Below are positions 17,960-26,482 of a stretch of DNA of 64,000 bases, in pieces. How positions within the stretch are numbered: position 1 is the first letter of the stretch; every line of letters begins with the position of its first letter. The notes beneath the pieces are model-generated. The model was not told where the DNA came from and ran no database searches. It was given only the letters and a program-made list of their open reading frames with translations. The DNA lies in assembly GCF_020524765.1 (NCBI RefSeq), contig NZ_JAIVLR010000002.1, positions 584,501 through 648,500 of the forward strand, given 5' to 3'. Position numbers and translations under genes: made by a program. The stretch comes from Qipengyuania gaetbuli (GTDB lineage Bacteria; Pseudomonadota; Alphaproteobacteria; Sphingomonadales; Sphingomonadaceae).

Positions 17960-19252
17960 ATGAGCAAGTTCACCTTCAATATGCCCGACATCGGCGAAGG
18001 CATCGCCGAGGCCGAGATCGTCCAGTGGCACAAGAAAGTCGGCGACCGCGTCCAGGAGGACGAGGAATTCGTCGACATGATGACCGACAAGGCGACCGTG
18101 CCGATGGAAAGCCCGGTCACCGGCACCATCGTCGAGGTCGCCGGCGAGGAAGGCGACATGGTTTCGATCGGCTCGATGCTGGTGGTGATCGAGGTCGAGG
18201 GCGAGATTCCCGAAGACGTCGCCGAAGAAGCGCCTGCTCCGGCACCTGCTCCCAAGGCGGAGAAGGTCGAGGAGCGCATCGAGGTGGAAACCTCCGATGC
18301 AAGCGATGCCGAAGACGCGCTGGCCGCCGATCCGGCACCCGAGCCGCTGCCCGCGCTGACCCCGGCGCCCGAGCCCAAGGCCCACGCCAAGGTCCTCGCC
18401 ACCCCGGCGGTGCGCAAGCGCGCCAGGGACCTCGGGATCGACCTTGCGCAGGTGAAGCCCTCGGAAGAGGGCCGTATCCGTCACGGGGATCTCGACCAGT
18501 TCCTGTCCTACAACTCCGGCTATTCGCCTGCCGCGAAAACGCGCGAGGACGAGGAGAAGAAGGTCATCGGCATGCGTCGCCGCATCGCCGAGAACATGGC
18601 TGCATCGAAGCGCAACATCCCGCACTTCTCCTATGTCGAGGAGATGGACGTCACCGACCTCGAAACCCTGCGCGCCCAGCTCAACGCCAATCGCGGCGAT
18701 CGTCCCAAGCTGACGATCCTGCCGCTGCTGATCACGGCGATCTGCAAGACGCTGCCCGATTTCCCGATGATCAACGCGCGCTACGATGACGAGGCTGGCG
18801 TGGTGACGCGGCACGGCTCGGTCAACATGGGCATGGCCGCACAGACCGATGCGGGCCTGATGGTCCCCGTTCTGCGCAATGCGCATGCGATGAACCTGTG
18901 GCAGCTCGCCAAGGAAATTTCGCGGCTTGCCGATGCGGCTCGCAGCGGCACGGCCAAGAAGGAAGAGATGGAAGGCGGCACGCTGACCGTCACTTCGCTC
19001 GGCCCCCTCGGCGGCGTGGCGACCACGCCGGTCATCAACCGCCCCGAAGTCGCGATCATCGGCCCGAACCGCATTATCGAGCGCCCGATGTACGTGTCCG
19101 ACGGCATGGGCGGCGAACGGATCGAGAAGCGCAAGCTGATGAACATCTCGATCAGCTGCGACCACCGCGTGGTCGACGGCTATGATGCAGCCAGCTTTAT
19201 CCAGGCGCTGAAGAAGCTGATCGAGACGCCCGCGCTGATCCTCGTCGACTGA
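17960..19252 (+). CDS. bkdB: Dihydrolipoamide acyltransferase E2 of branched-chain 2-oxoacid dehydrogenase
   Basis: E2 core protein of 430 residues. One lipoyl domain at residues 1-80 with the lipoyl-lysine Lys44 in MTDKATVPM, then an Ala/Pro/Glu-rich linker, a peripheral subunit-binding domain at about 143-178 (LATPAVRKRARDLGIDL), a second flexible linker, and the acyltransferase domain ending with HRVVDG (His402) in SCDHRVVDGYDAASF. It starts 4 bp after the E1 beta stop. A gene for E3 (lipoamide dehydrogenase) is not in this window, so E3 must be supplied from elsewhere. Confidence 0.93.
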   Translation: MSKFTFNMPDIGEGIAEAEIVQWHKKVGDRVQEDEEFVDMMTDKATVPMESPVTGTIVEVAGEEGDMVSIGSMLVVIEVEGEIPEDVAEEAPAPAPAPKAEKVEERIEVETSDASDAEDALAADPAPEPLPALTPAPEPKAHAKVLATPAVRKRARDLGIDLAQVKPSEEGRIRHGDLDQFLSYNSGYSPAAKTREDEEKKVIGMRRRIAENMAASKRNIPHFSYVEEMDVTDLETLRAQLNANRGDRPKLTILPLLITAICKTLPDFPMINARYDDEAGVVTRHGSVNMGMAAQTDAGLMVPVLRNAHAMNLWQLAKEISRLADAARSGTAKKEEMEGGTLTVTSLGPLGGVATTPVINRPEVAIIGPNRIIERPMYVSDGMGGERIEKRKLMNISISCDHRVVDGYDAASFIQALKKLIETPALILVD

Positions 19253-19272
19253 CCTGTGATAGGGTGTCGGGC

Positions 19273-19857
19273 ATGAAGACCGACACCCGAGTCGATGACT
19301 ACATTGCCAAGGCCGCGCCGTTTGCGCAGCCCATCCTTCGGCACCTGCGGCAGGTGGCGCATGACGCGCTTCCCGAAGGCGAGGAGGACATCAAGTGGGG
19401 CATGCCTCACTTCTGCCTCAAGGGTAAGAACGTCGCCGGCATGGCCGCGTTCAAGGCGCATTGCTCCTTCACTATCCACGGCGAGGCGAAGCAGGGCGAG
19501 GGGATGGGGCAATGCGGCAAGATCGCGAAGCTTTCCGACCTTCCCGCCGATGCAGAACTGGTCAACCGCCTGCAGGACATCGCCGCCGTGTTAGAGGCGG
19601 GCGGGAGCGCGACCGGCGGCGGCAAGAAGCGCGCCCCGGTCAAGGAAAGCGCCGTGCCCGAAGACCTCGCCCAGCGCCTCGGCGCGGATCCTGCGGCAAA
19701 GGCGACTTTCGACGGTTTCACCGCGGCGCAGCGGCGCGATTACGTGGACTGGATTACCGGGGCAAAGCGCGAAGCAACCCGCGCAAGCCGGCTCGACCAG
19801 GCGGTCGAATGGCTTGCCGAGGGCAAGAAGCGATACTGGAAGTACGAGAACTGCTGA
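19273..19857 (+). CDS. DUF1801/YdeI-OmpD-associated family protein
   Basis: A 194-residue cytosolic protein. The N-terminal half matches the DUF1801 fold (YDHG family; DDYIAKAAPFAQPILRHLRQ and EEDIKWGMPHFCLKGKN). The C-terminal half is the YdeI/OmpD-associated helical domain (FDGFTAAQRRDYVDWITGAK, RLDQAVEWLAEGKKR). The biochemical role of this common two-domain protein is unknown. The ATG at 19273 is preferred over a GTG at 19264. It is 20 bp downstream of bkdB on the same strand, so read-through is possible, but a functional link is not implied. Confidence 0.8.
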   Translation: MKTDTRVDDYIAKAAPFAQPILRHLRQVAHDALPEGEEDIKWGMPHFCLKGKNVAGMAAFKAHCSFTIHGEAKQGEGMGQCGKIAKLSDLPADAELVNRLQDIAAVLEAGGSATGGGKKRAPVKESAVPEDLAQRLGADPAAKATFDGFTAAQRRDYVDWITGAKREATRASRLDQAVEWLAEGKKRYWKYENC

Positions 19858-19860
19858 ACG

Positions 19861-19983
19861 TCAGCGGGGCCAGCCGGGCGGCGCCTCGTAACAGCTGTCC
19901 TGGATATCGATGGCCGATTTTGCGGCGATCGCGCCGCCCCCGAGCAGCGCCAGCGATGCGATGAGTAATGCCCCTTGCAACAT
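19861..19983 (-). CDS. Small exported peptide, 40 residues
   Basis: A short gene easily missed by length filters. It starts with ATG at 19981-19983, preceded by a purine-rich GGGGGAAG ribosome site, and encodes 40 residues. The first 20 or so form a signal peptide or membrane anchor (MLQGALLIASLALLGGGAIA). The short mature tail is KSAIDIQDSCYEAPPGWPR, with a single cysteine. Its stop codon lies 3 bp from the convergent DUF1801 stop, as expected of true gene ends. Function unknown. GC-rich frame bias and the clean signal sequence support it; no homology claim is made. Confidence 0.6.
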   Translation of the reverse strand: MLQGALLIASLALLGGGAIAAKSAIDIQDSCYEAPPGWPR

Positions 19984-20160
19984 GCGACTTCCCCCGTTCC
20001 CCCACGTGGAAATGCTGGCGGCAGTGTCGGCCCCAAATGGTTACTTTCGAGTAAATGCGGAGGCGGGAAAACAATCCGAAAAAAGGGGCGAAAAGCGCAT
20101 TGACAGGAATCGGAGTGCCGCCTAGATGCGCGGCTCCCAAGAGGCACAGCGCCTGGATGC

Positions 20161-20237
20161 GCGGGTGTAGCTCAGTTGGTTAGAGTATCGGCCTGTCACG
20201 CCGAGGGTCGCGGGTTCGAGTCCCGTCACTCGCGCCA
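20161..20237 (+). tRNA. tRNA-Asp (anticodon GTC)
   Basis: A complete cloverleaf of 77 nt with CCA encoded: acceptor GCGGGTG with CACTCGC, D-arm AGCTCAGTTGGTTAGAG, anticodon loop CTGTCAC (GTC), T-arm GGGTTCGAGTCCC. It is followed by a strong terminator at 20272. Confidence 0.97.
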
Positions 20238-20271
20238 CTTGGGACATTCTTCAGATTTGAAGATGCGTGAA

Positions 20272-20295
20272 AGCGGGGCTTCGGCCCCGCTTTTT
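20272..20295 (+). terminator. Rho-independent terminator after tRNA-Asp
   Basis: An 8-bp perfect stem AGCGGGGC / GCCCCGCT closed by a TTCG tetraloop and followed by TTTTT. It is placed 35 bp after tRNA-Asp and 14 bp before the convergent DUF2842 gene's end. Confidence 0.9.
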
Positions 20296-20308
20296 CGTTA
20301 TGCGCGCC

Positions 20309-20542
20309 TCATTCCTTGTCCGCAGGAGGCGACCAGCGGCCCGTTTCCATCCAGATCAGGAAGCGTCGCAGCGGCAGCAGCCAGACGAGGCCCAGGAACA
20401 GGTAGATCACCGTCTGCACCAGCGCGTTCCAGCCGCCGATCACTTCGGGCACGTAGCGCGCGACGAGGATGCCGTAGACCAGCAGTGCCAGCAGCAAGCC
20501 CATGAGGCCGACGGGAATACGCCAGGTAGGTTCGTTTCTCAT
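20309..20542 (-). CDS. DUF2842 small membrane protein
   Basis: A 77-residue protein with two hydrophobic helices (VGLMGLLLALLVYGILVA and VQTVIYLFLGLVWLLPL) and the C-terminal LPLRRFLIWMETGRW. This matches the alphaproteobacterial DUF2842 family of short inner-membrane proteins of unknown function. Its ATG overlaps the stop of the upstream cyclo-ligase gene by 4 bp, so the two are translated from one message. Confidence 0.8.
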   Translation of the reverse strand: MRNEPTWRIPVGLMGLLLALLVYGILVARYVPEVIGGWNALVQTVIYLFLGLVWLLPLRRFLIWMETGRWSPPADKE

Positions 20543-21111
20543 GCGAAGGGTCCGTAAAGGCGGGTAGGGGTGACGACGGCATCGAGCCTGCGGTCATGCG
20601 GTTCGGTCGGCAGCGCGGCAACCAGCTGGCTGTCCCAGGCGAGCCCGATGGTTTTCGCAGAGGGATTGGCGTCCAGCCAGCGGTCGTAATGCCCGCCGCC
20701 CTGGCCCAGCCGCTCGCCGCGATCGGTAAAGCCGACCAGCGCGACGAACAGCACGTCCGGCGAAGCTGTCACAGCCTCCGCCGCGGGCTGCAGCAGGCCG
20801 AAAGGACCGACCTCGAGGTCGCTTTCCTCGAACGGGTCTTCGAACAGCGCGAATTCCATCGGCGCGTTTCGCGTGGCGAAACGCGGCAGGGCGAGGGTGT
20901 GGCCCCGCTCGAACAGGAACTTGGCATAGGACGCGGCAGGCGCTTCGTGCGGATTGGCACGGTAAAGGCCGATCACAGCACCTTCCGGCAACAAGTCGAG
21001 CAGCGGCGCGGGCGGGCGATGGAAAACCAGCGCGCGCATGCTGTCGGGCAGAGCCTCGACCGTTTCACGGCGCGCCGCGCGCAGTTGCTTGCGAAGTTCG
21101 TCCTTGGTCAC
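20539..21111 (-). CDS. 5-formyltetrahydrofolate cyclo-ligase
   Basis: Converts 5-formyl-THF with ATP to 5,10-methenyl-THF, recycling folate. About 190 residues, starting with GTG at 21109-21111 (VTKDELRKQLRAARRE, the conserved basic N-terminus). The nucleotide and folate binding loop is GERLGQGGGHYDRWL near the C-terminus, preceded by DVLFVALVGFTDRG. A longer frame to 21225 would run into the 6S RNA-like region. The zapA / 6S RNA / cyclo-ligase order is widely conserved in proteobacteria and is seen here. Confidence 0.9.
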   Translation of the reverse strand: MTKDELRKQLRAARRETVEALPDSMRALVFHRPPAPLLDLLPEGAVIGLYRANPHEAPAASYAKFLFERGHTLALPRFATRNAPMEFALFEDPFEESDLEVGPFGLLQPAAEAVTASPDVLFVALVGFTDRGERLGQGGGHYDRWLDANPSAKTIGLAWDSQLVAALPTEPHDRRLDAVVTPTRLYGPFA

Positions 21112-21244
21112 TGCCGCCTCATCAACTCGCTTGATCGTGCGTCCCCCTCCGGGCCCAAGGCCCGCAAGGCCGACCGGCCGCCCGCAGCGACGCGACCGAA
21201 AGGTCGCTTGAGCGAGGAAAGCCAAGTGAGCGGACGCGAACGCC

Positions 21245-21405
21245 GGCGCCTGAGGCGCAAAATGAATGTGGCGGAACCACCATGGGTCGTTGCCGGAAAA
21301 TCCTCTGACGCCTTCACGTCAGGTGGGCGCCGTATATCCGGATCGCCGGGACGAACCCGCCAACCAGGTAGGGACAGCTCCCTTGGATTGCTTATAGCCT
21401 CAGGG
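21245..21405 (-). ncRNA. ssrS: Probable 6S RNA (ssrS-like), approximate limits
   Basis: The 337-bp gap between zapA and the formyl-THF cyclo-ligase is the classical position of 6S RNA. On the minus strand a TATAAG (-10-like, about 21398-21403) precedes a segment that can fold as an interrupted rod. GGGT(T)CGT can pair with a later ACGACCC, CCGG pairs CCGG inside it, and a CTGACG/CGTCAG hairpin caps the far end. 6S RNA mimics an open promoter and sequesters the sigma-70 holoenzyme in stationary phase. Identity rests on synteny and partial folding by eye; ends are uncertain by tens of bases. Confidence 0.55.
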
Positions 21406-21448
21406 ATGTTTCATGCGGCTCGTGCCGGGCAGTCCCGCCGCGGCCTAT

Positions 21449-21790
21449 TTAGGAGGCCTGCGAGCGCCCCTCAAGAGCCGATGCAGCGTTTTCGAACGCC
21501 GTGGCGAGGCGTTCCAGCTTTCCGGCCACCGCATCGCTGTCGAGCGACGATCCGGCAGGTGCAGGCGAGGGCGCAGCCGTGCCGCCCTTGGTGCGGGCTT
21601 CGTCAGCCTCGTCTGCCAGCATCAGAGCGGCGAACAGCAGGTTCTTCGCCTCGTTGCTGGTGAGATTGCCGCCCATCGCCTTGAGCTTGGCATCGACGAG
21701 ACCGCCGAGATACTCGATCCGCTGTTCCTGCCCTGCTGCGCAGCCCACGGTATAGCTGCGCTCGCCGACGGTGAGACGGACCTCGCTCAT
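21449..21790 (-). CDS. zapA: Cell division protein ZapA
   Basis: A 113-residue FtsZ-ring stabiliser. The N-terminal EVRLTVGERSYTVGCAAGQE and the YLGGLVDAKLKAM segment are the ZapA globular head. A helical stretch with LLFAALMLADE and a C-terminal coiled coil (GKLERLATAFENAASALE) follow, separated by a Pro/Ala linker. It acts in the cytoplasm by cross-linking FtsZ protofilaments. Its ATG overlaps the stop of the preceding small coiled-coil gene by 4 bp. Confidence 0.92.
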   Translation of the reverse strand: MSEVRLTVGERSYTVGCAAGQEQRIEYLGGLVDAKLKAMGGNLTSNEAKNLLFAALMLADEADEARTKGGTAAPSPAPAGSSLDSDAVAGKLERLATAFENAASALEGRSQAS

Positions 21791-21978
21791 CGTTCAAGTC
21801 CCGCAATCAGCGTGTCGAGTTCGGCCAGGCTGGCAGTGACCTGTTCGCGCAGCGTTTCGTGCTTCTGTGCGAGTGCCGCCGAAGCCGACGGAGAGCGCGA
21901 AAGTGCGGCCTGGGTCTCGATGCGGGCGAGCGCTTTTTCGATCCTGTCGATGGCCGTCGTGATGCGCGCTTCGCTCAT
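21787..21978 (-). CDS. Short coiled-coil protein upstream of zapA
   Basis: A 63-residue, entirely helical protein (RITTAIDRIEKALARIETQ, then LREQVTASLAELDTLIAGL) with heptad-like hydrophobic spacing. Small coiled-coil genes in this position are common in alphaproteobacteria (DUF4164-like); membership is not proven here. Overlap with zapA (ATG within the TGA) suggests the two are made together and perhaps act together at the Z-ring. The ATG at 21976-21978 is chosen because no plausible start with a ribosome site lies upstream. Confidence 0.7.
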   Translation of the reverse strand: MSEARITTAIDRIEKALARIETQAALSRSPSASAALAQKHETLREQVTASLAELDTLIAGLER

Positions 21979-22155
21979 GGCGCGTAGAAATACCAAGAAT
22001 GGCGTTGCCGCGCAAAGGTTTGGGGTGTGCTGTTGATAAGTTGCTCAAGGGTCGGCCTCGCGGGCCTGTCCCCAGCCCTCGGCTTGACCTTGTCGCACGC
22101 CTCCGCGAAGGGTGCGCGCGCGTCGAATCGGCCCTTTTTCGCGGAGATACCAAGC

Positions 22156-24156
22156 ATGACAATCGACACTGCCCGCATGGTCCAGATGGCCAACGCCATC
22201 AGGGCTCTTTCGATGGATGCGGTGCAGGCGGCAAACTCGGGGCATCCCGGCATGCCGATGGGCATGGCCGACGCCGCGACGGTGCTGTGGAGCGAATATC
22301 TGCGCCACGATCCTGCCGCGCCGAACTGGGCCGATCGCGACCGTTTCGTGCTGTCGGCCGGCCACGGCTCGATGCTGATCTACGCGCTGCTCCACCTGTC
22401 GGGCTACGAGCGTCCGACGATGGACGACATCCGCAACTTCCGCCAGCTCGGCAGCCCCTGCGCCGGCCACCCGGAAAACTTCCTGCTCGACGGCGTGGAA
22501 TGCACCACCGGCCCGCTCGGCCAGGGCCTTGCGATGGCTGTCGGCATGGCGATTGCCGAGCGTCACCTCAACGCGGTCTTCTCTGACAAGCTGGTCGACC
22601 ACCGCACCTGGGTGATCGCGGGCGACGGGTGCCTGATGGAAGGCATCAACCACGAGGCGATCGGGCTTGCCGGCCACCTCAAGCTCGGCCGCATGAACGT
22701 GCTGTGGGACGACAACCGCATCACCATCGACGGCGATACCGACCTGTCGACGAGCGAGGACATCAAGGCCCGCTACGAAGCGACCGGCTGGCATGTGACC
22801 AGCTGCGACGGCCATGATTTCGCGGACATCCGCCGCGCGCTCGACGAAGCGCTGGCGGACGAACGCCCCTCGCTGATCGCCTGCCGCACCGTCATCGGCA
22901 AGGGCGCCCCGAACAAGCAGGGCGGCCACAATGTCCACGGCGCGCCGCTGGGTGCAGACGAAATTGCCGCGGCCCGCGAATACCTTGGCTGGGATGCAGA
23001 GCCGTTCACCGTGCCGGGCGCGATCCTTGCCGACTGGCGCTCGACCGCCGAAAGCGGGAAGGCCGCCCATGCCGAATGGCGCCGGCATCTCGAAGCCGAC
23101 AGCGCGGCGCGCGCAGCGTTCGAGAACCACATGGCGGGTGTCGGCAATCTCGCCAGCCCCGCGCTGGAAAGCTACATCCGTGATCTCGCCGCCAATCCCA
23201 AGACCGTCGCCACCCGCAAGGCTTCGGAAATGGCGCTTGGCCCGCTGACCGAGAAGCTGCCCCAGCTGATCGGCGGTTCGGCCGACCTCACCGGCTCGAA
23301 CAACACCAAGACGGCGTCCACCGCGCCCTTCAGCGCGGACGATTACAGCGGCCGCTATCTCTATTACGGTATCCGTGAATTCGGCATGGCCGCCGCGATG
23401 AACGGCATGGCGCTGCACGGCGGCGTTGCGCCTTATGGCGGCACCTTCCTGATCTTCAGCGACTATTGCCGCAATGCGATCCGCCTGTCTGCGCTGCAGC
23501 AGATCAACGTGACCTACGTTCTGACGCATGACAGCATCGGCCTTGGCGAAGACGGCCCGACCCACCAGCCGATCGAGCAGGTGATGAGCCTGCGCCTGAT
23601 CCCAAATCTCAACGTCTATCGCCCGTGCGACACGATCGAGACGGCCGAATGCTGGGCGCTGGCGCTCGAAGCGCCGACCACGCCTGCCGTGCTCGCGCTG
23701 AGCCGCCAGAACCTGCCGCAGCTGCGCGGCGAGGGCGATGCCGACTGGGGCTCGGCGAGCAACCGTAGCGCCAAGGGCGCTTATCGCCTCAAGGCCGCCG
23801 ATGCCGACCGCAAGGTCGTGCTGGTCGCGACCGGTTCGGAAGTCGAGGTGGCCATGGCCTGTGCCGCCAGCCTCGAGGAACAGGGCATCGGCGCGGACGT
23901 CGTCTCGATGCCGTGCATGGAACTTTTCGCGCGGCAGGACCCGGCCTATCGCGCCGACGTGCTGCCCGCCGATGCGCTCAAGGTCTCGATCGAGGCGGGC
24001 GTCACGCAGGGCTGGGAACGCTTTGTCGGCGTCGACGGCCTGACCATCGGCATCGACCGCTTCGGCGCATCCGCCCCGGCCGGTGACCTCTACGCGAAAT
24101 TCGGTATCACCGCGGAGGCGATCGTCCCGCAAATCATCAACAAATTGAACGGCTAA
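22156..24156 (+). CDS. tkt: Transketolase
   Basis: Thiamine-diphosphate enzyme exchanging two-carbon units in the pentose phosphate pathway, 666 residues. Landmarks: [18 protein letters not shown], the ThDP motif beginning [13 protein letters not shown] and ending [19 protein letters not shown], the pyrimidine-domain [19 protein letters not shown], and [18 protein letters not shown]. The ATG at 22156 ([16 protein letters not shown]) is the family start; the frame extends upstream without homology. It heads a same-strand run tkt-gap-pgk-fba with short gaps, so it may be an operon for lower glycolysis, gluconeogenesis and pentose phosphates. Confidence 0.97.
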   Translation: MTIDTARMVQMANAIRALSMDAVQAANSGHPGMPMGMADAATVLWSEYLRHDPAAPNWADRDRFVLSAGHGSMLIYALLHLSGYERPTMDDIRNFRQLGSPCAGHPENFLLDGVECTTGPLGQGLAMAVGMAIAERHLNAVFSDKLVDHRTWVIAGDGCLMEGINHEAIGLAGHLKLGRMNVLWDDNRITIDGDTDLSTSEDIKARYEATGWHVTSCDGHDFADIRRALDEALADERPSLIACRTVIGKGAPNKQGGHNVHGAPLGADEIAAAREYLGWDAEPFTVPGAILADWRSTAESGKAAHAEWRRHLEADSAARAAFENHMAGVGNLASPALESYIRDLAANPKTVATRKASEMALGPLTEKLPQLIGGSADLTGSNNTKTASTAPFSADDYSGRYLYYGIREFGMAAAMNGMALHGGVAPYGGTFLIFSDYCRNAIRLSALQQINVTYVLTHDSIGLGEDGPTHQPIEQVMSLRLIPNLNVYRPCDTIETAECWALALEAPTTPAVLALSRQNLPQLRGEGDADWGSASNRSAKGAYRLKAADADRKVVLVATGSEVEVAMACAASLEEQGIGADVVSMPCMELFARQDPAYRADVLPADALKVSIEAGVTQGWERFVGVDGLTIGIDRFGASAPAGDLYAKFGITAEAIVPQIINKLNG

Positions 24157-24172
24157 GCAGGAGTTCTTCCCA

Positions 24173-25180
24173 ATGGCGACCAAGGTTGCAATCAACGGTT
24201 TCGGACGTATCGGTCGCCTGGTGGCGCGCGCCATCCTGGAGCGTGACGACCACGACCTCGAGCTGGTGTCGATCAACGACCTGTCCGACACCAAGTCGAA
24301 CGCGCTGCTGTTCGGTTTCGACAGCACCCACGGCCGCTTCCCCGGCACGGTCGAAGTGGACGGCGAAGACCTCGTCATCAACGGCAAGCACGTGCGCGTC
24401 ACCAGCGAACGCGATCCCGGCAAGCTGCCGCACGCTGAAATGGGCGTCGACATCGTCATGGAATGCACCGGCTTCTTCCAGTCGGACGAAGCGGCCCGTC
24501 CGCACCTTGCGGCAGGCGCCAAGCGCGTGATCATCTCGGCCCCGGCAACGGGCGTGTCGAAGACGATCGTCTACGGCGTGAACCACGACACGCTGACCGC
24601 CGACGACGACATCATCTCGAACGCCAGCTGCACCACCAACTGCCTCGCACCGGTCGCCAAGGTCCTGCAGGATCTCGTCGGGATCGAGCGCGGCTTCATG
24701 ACCACGATCCACAGCTACACCAACGACCAGCGCATGCTCGACCAGATCCACAAGGACCTGCGCCGTGCCCGCGGCGGTGCGCAGAACATGATCCCGACCA
24801 CCACCGGCGCTGCCCGTGCGGTCGGCCTCGTCCTGCCAGAACTGAAGGGCAAGCTGGACGGTTCGTCGGTCCGCGTACCGACGCCGAACGTTTCGCTGGT
24901 CGACCTGACCTTCGTACCCGGCCGCGACACCACGGCAGAGGAAATCAACGCCGCGCTCAAGGCTGCAGCCGAAGGCAAGATGAAGGGCGTGCTCGACTAC
25001 ACCGACCAGCCGCTCGTCAGCAGCGACTTCAACCACCACCCGGCCAGCTCGACCGTCGACAGCCTCGAAACCGCCGTTCTCGAAGGCAAGCTGGCGCGCG
25101 TCGTCAGCTGGTACGACAACGAGTGGGGCTTCTCGAACCGCATGATCGACACCACCGGCGTGATGGCGAAGTTCCTTTAA
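24173..25180 (+). CDS. gap: Glyceraldehyde-3-phosphate dehydrogenase
   Basis: 335-residue phosphorylating GAPDH. It has an N-terminal Rossmann motif ([16 protein letters not shown]), the catalytic Cys153 in [12 protein letters not shown], its partner histidine in [14 protein letters not shown], and the C-terminal [13 protein letters not shown]. The residue after the second Rossmann strand is Asn (SINDL), compatible with NAD use, but cofactor choice is not certain. It lies 16 bp after tkt with an AGGAG ribosome site and 10 bp before pgk. Confidence 0.97.
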   Translation: MATKVAINGFGRIGRLVARAILERDDHDLELVSINDLSDTKSNALLFGFDSTHGRFPGTVEVDGEDLVINGKHVRVTSERDPGKLPHAEMGVDIVMECTGFFQSDEAARPHLAAGAKRVIISAPATGVSKTIVYGVNHDTLTADDDIISNASCTTNCLAPVAKVLQDLVGIERGFMTTIHSYTNDQRMLDQIHKDLRRARGGAQNMIPTTTGAARAVGLVLPELKGKLDGSSVRVPTPNVSLVDLTFVPGRDTTAEEINAALKAAAEGKMKGVLDYTDQPLVSSDFNHHPASSTVDSLETAVLEGKLARVVSWYDNEWGFSNRMIDTTGVMAKFL

Positions 25181-25190
25181 GGACAGTCAG

Positions 25191-26402
25191 ATGAGCAAAT
25201 TCAGGACCCTTGATGACCTTGGGGACGACCTTGGCGATGTAACCGGCAAGGTCGCGCTGGTGCGCGTTGATCTCAACCTGCCGATGCAGGAGGGACGCGC
25301 CAGCGACGTCACCCGCGTCGAGGCGGTCAAGCAGACCATCCTCGAGTTGTCGGACAAGGGCGCCAAGGTCCTGTTGCTCGCGCATTTTGGCCGGCCCAAG
25401 GGCCAGCGTCACTCGACCATGAGCACCAGCATGGTGCAGGGCGATGTCGAGCGGGTGCTGGACAAGGAAATCATGTTCATCCCCGAAGTTTCGGGGCCCG
25501 TGGTCGAACAATCGATCGGCATCCTGCGCGCTGGCGATATCGGCCTGCTCGACAACGTGCGGTTCTGGCCGGGCGAGGAAGCGAACGATCCCGAATTCGC
25601 CAAGGCCATTGCGGCACATGGCGATTTCTACGTCAACGACGCCTTCTCCGCCGCGCACCGCGCCCACGCCTCGACCGAAGGGCTGGCCCATTTCCTCCCC
25701 GCCTATGCTGGCCGCGCGATGGAAGCGGAGCTGAAGGCGCTCGACGCCGCGCTCGGCGCGCCGCAGACGCCGGTTGCTGCCGTGGTAGGCGGTGCCAAGG
25801 TCTCGACCAAGCTCGACGTGCTCGAAAACCTCGTCGGCAAGGTGCAGCACCTCATCATCGGTGGGGGCATGGCCAACACCTTCCTCGCCGCGCGCGGGGT
25901 CGATGTGGGCAAGTCGCTGTGCGAACACGACCTGACCGACACCGCCAACCGCATCATGGATACGGCCGACCATGCCGGCTGCACCGTGCACCTGCCCTAT
26001 GACGTGGTGGTGGCGAAGGAATTCGCGGCCAATCCGGCGAGCATGCGGGTCTGCAACGTCCACGAGGTTGCCGCGGACGAGATGATTCTCGACGTCGGCC
26101 CGCTGGCGGTGGAGGCCCTTGGCGACGTGCTCAAGACCTGCCGCACGCTGGTCTGGAACGGCCCGATGGGTGCCTTCGAGACGGAGCCGTTCGATGCCGC
26201 GACCGTCGCGCTCGCCAAGACCGCAGCCGCGCTGACGCAGGACGGTTCGCTCACCTCGGTCGCGGGCGGGGGCGATACCGTCGCCGCGCTCGCCCATGCC
26301 GGGGTGAAGGACGAGTTCACCTTCGTGTCGACCGCAGGCGGCGCCTTCCTCGAATGGATGGAAGGCAAGGACCTGCCCGGGGTCGCCGCCCTCAACAAGT
26401 AA
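25191..26402 (+). CDS. pgk: Phosphoglycerate kinase
   Basis: 403-residue PGK, transferring phosphate between 1,3-bisphosphoglycerate and ADP. The N-terminal signature VALVRVDLNLPMQEG, LLLAHFGRPKG, and the substrate-binding FYVNDAFSAAHRAHAS are present. The nucleotide domain has VVGGAKVSTKLDVLENL, WNGPMGAFE, and SVAGGGDTVAAL. It is 10 bp downstream of gap and clearly co-transcribed. Confidence 0.97.
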   Translation: MSKFRTLDDLGDDLGDVTGKVALVRVDLNLPMQEGRASDVTRVEAVKQTILELSDKGAKVLLLAHFGRPKGQRHSTMSTSMVQGDVERVLDKEIMFIPEVSGPVVEQSIGILRAGDIGLLDNVRFWPGEEANDPEFAKAIAAHGDFYVNDAFSAAHRAHASTEGLAHFLPAYAGRAMEAELKALDAALGAPQTPVAAVVGGAKVSTKLDVLENLVGKVQHLIIGGGMANTFLAARGVDVGKSLCEHDLTDTANRIMDTADHAGCTVHLPYDVVVAKEFAANPASMRVCNVHEVAADEMILDVGPLAVEALGDVLKTCRTLVWNGPMGAFETEPFDAATVALAKTAAALTQDGSLTSVAGGGDTVAALAHAGVKDEFTFVSTAGGAFLEWMEGKDLPGVAALNK

Positions 26403-26431
26403 TCCTCGCGTTCCTGTTGCAGCTGCGAAGA

Positions 26432-26464
26432 GCCCCCGCTAAGGGGCCGTGCATACCTATGCAC
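26432..26464 (+). promoter_or_regulatory. Hairpin plus perfect palindrome upstream of fba
   Basis: Two adjoining dyads fill the 80-bp pgk-fba gap. The first is a GCCCC / GGGGC hairpin (26432-26447, 6-nt loop). The second is the palindrome GTGCATA-CC-TATGCAC (26449-26464), perfect over seven bases per arm, ending 18 bp before the fba ATG. The second looks like an operator for a dimeric regulator. The first could be a weak attenuator or RNA-processing stem. Function is inferred only from symmetry and position. Confidence 0.45.
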
Positions 26465-26482
26465 GCACCAGCGAGGACGGAC

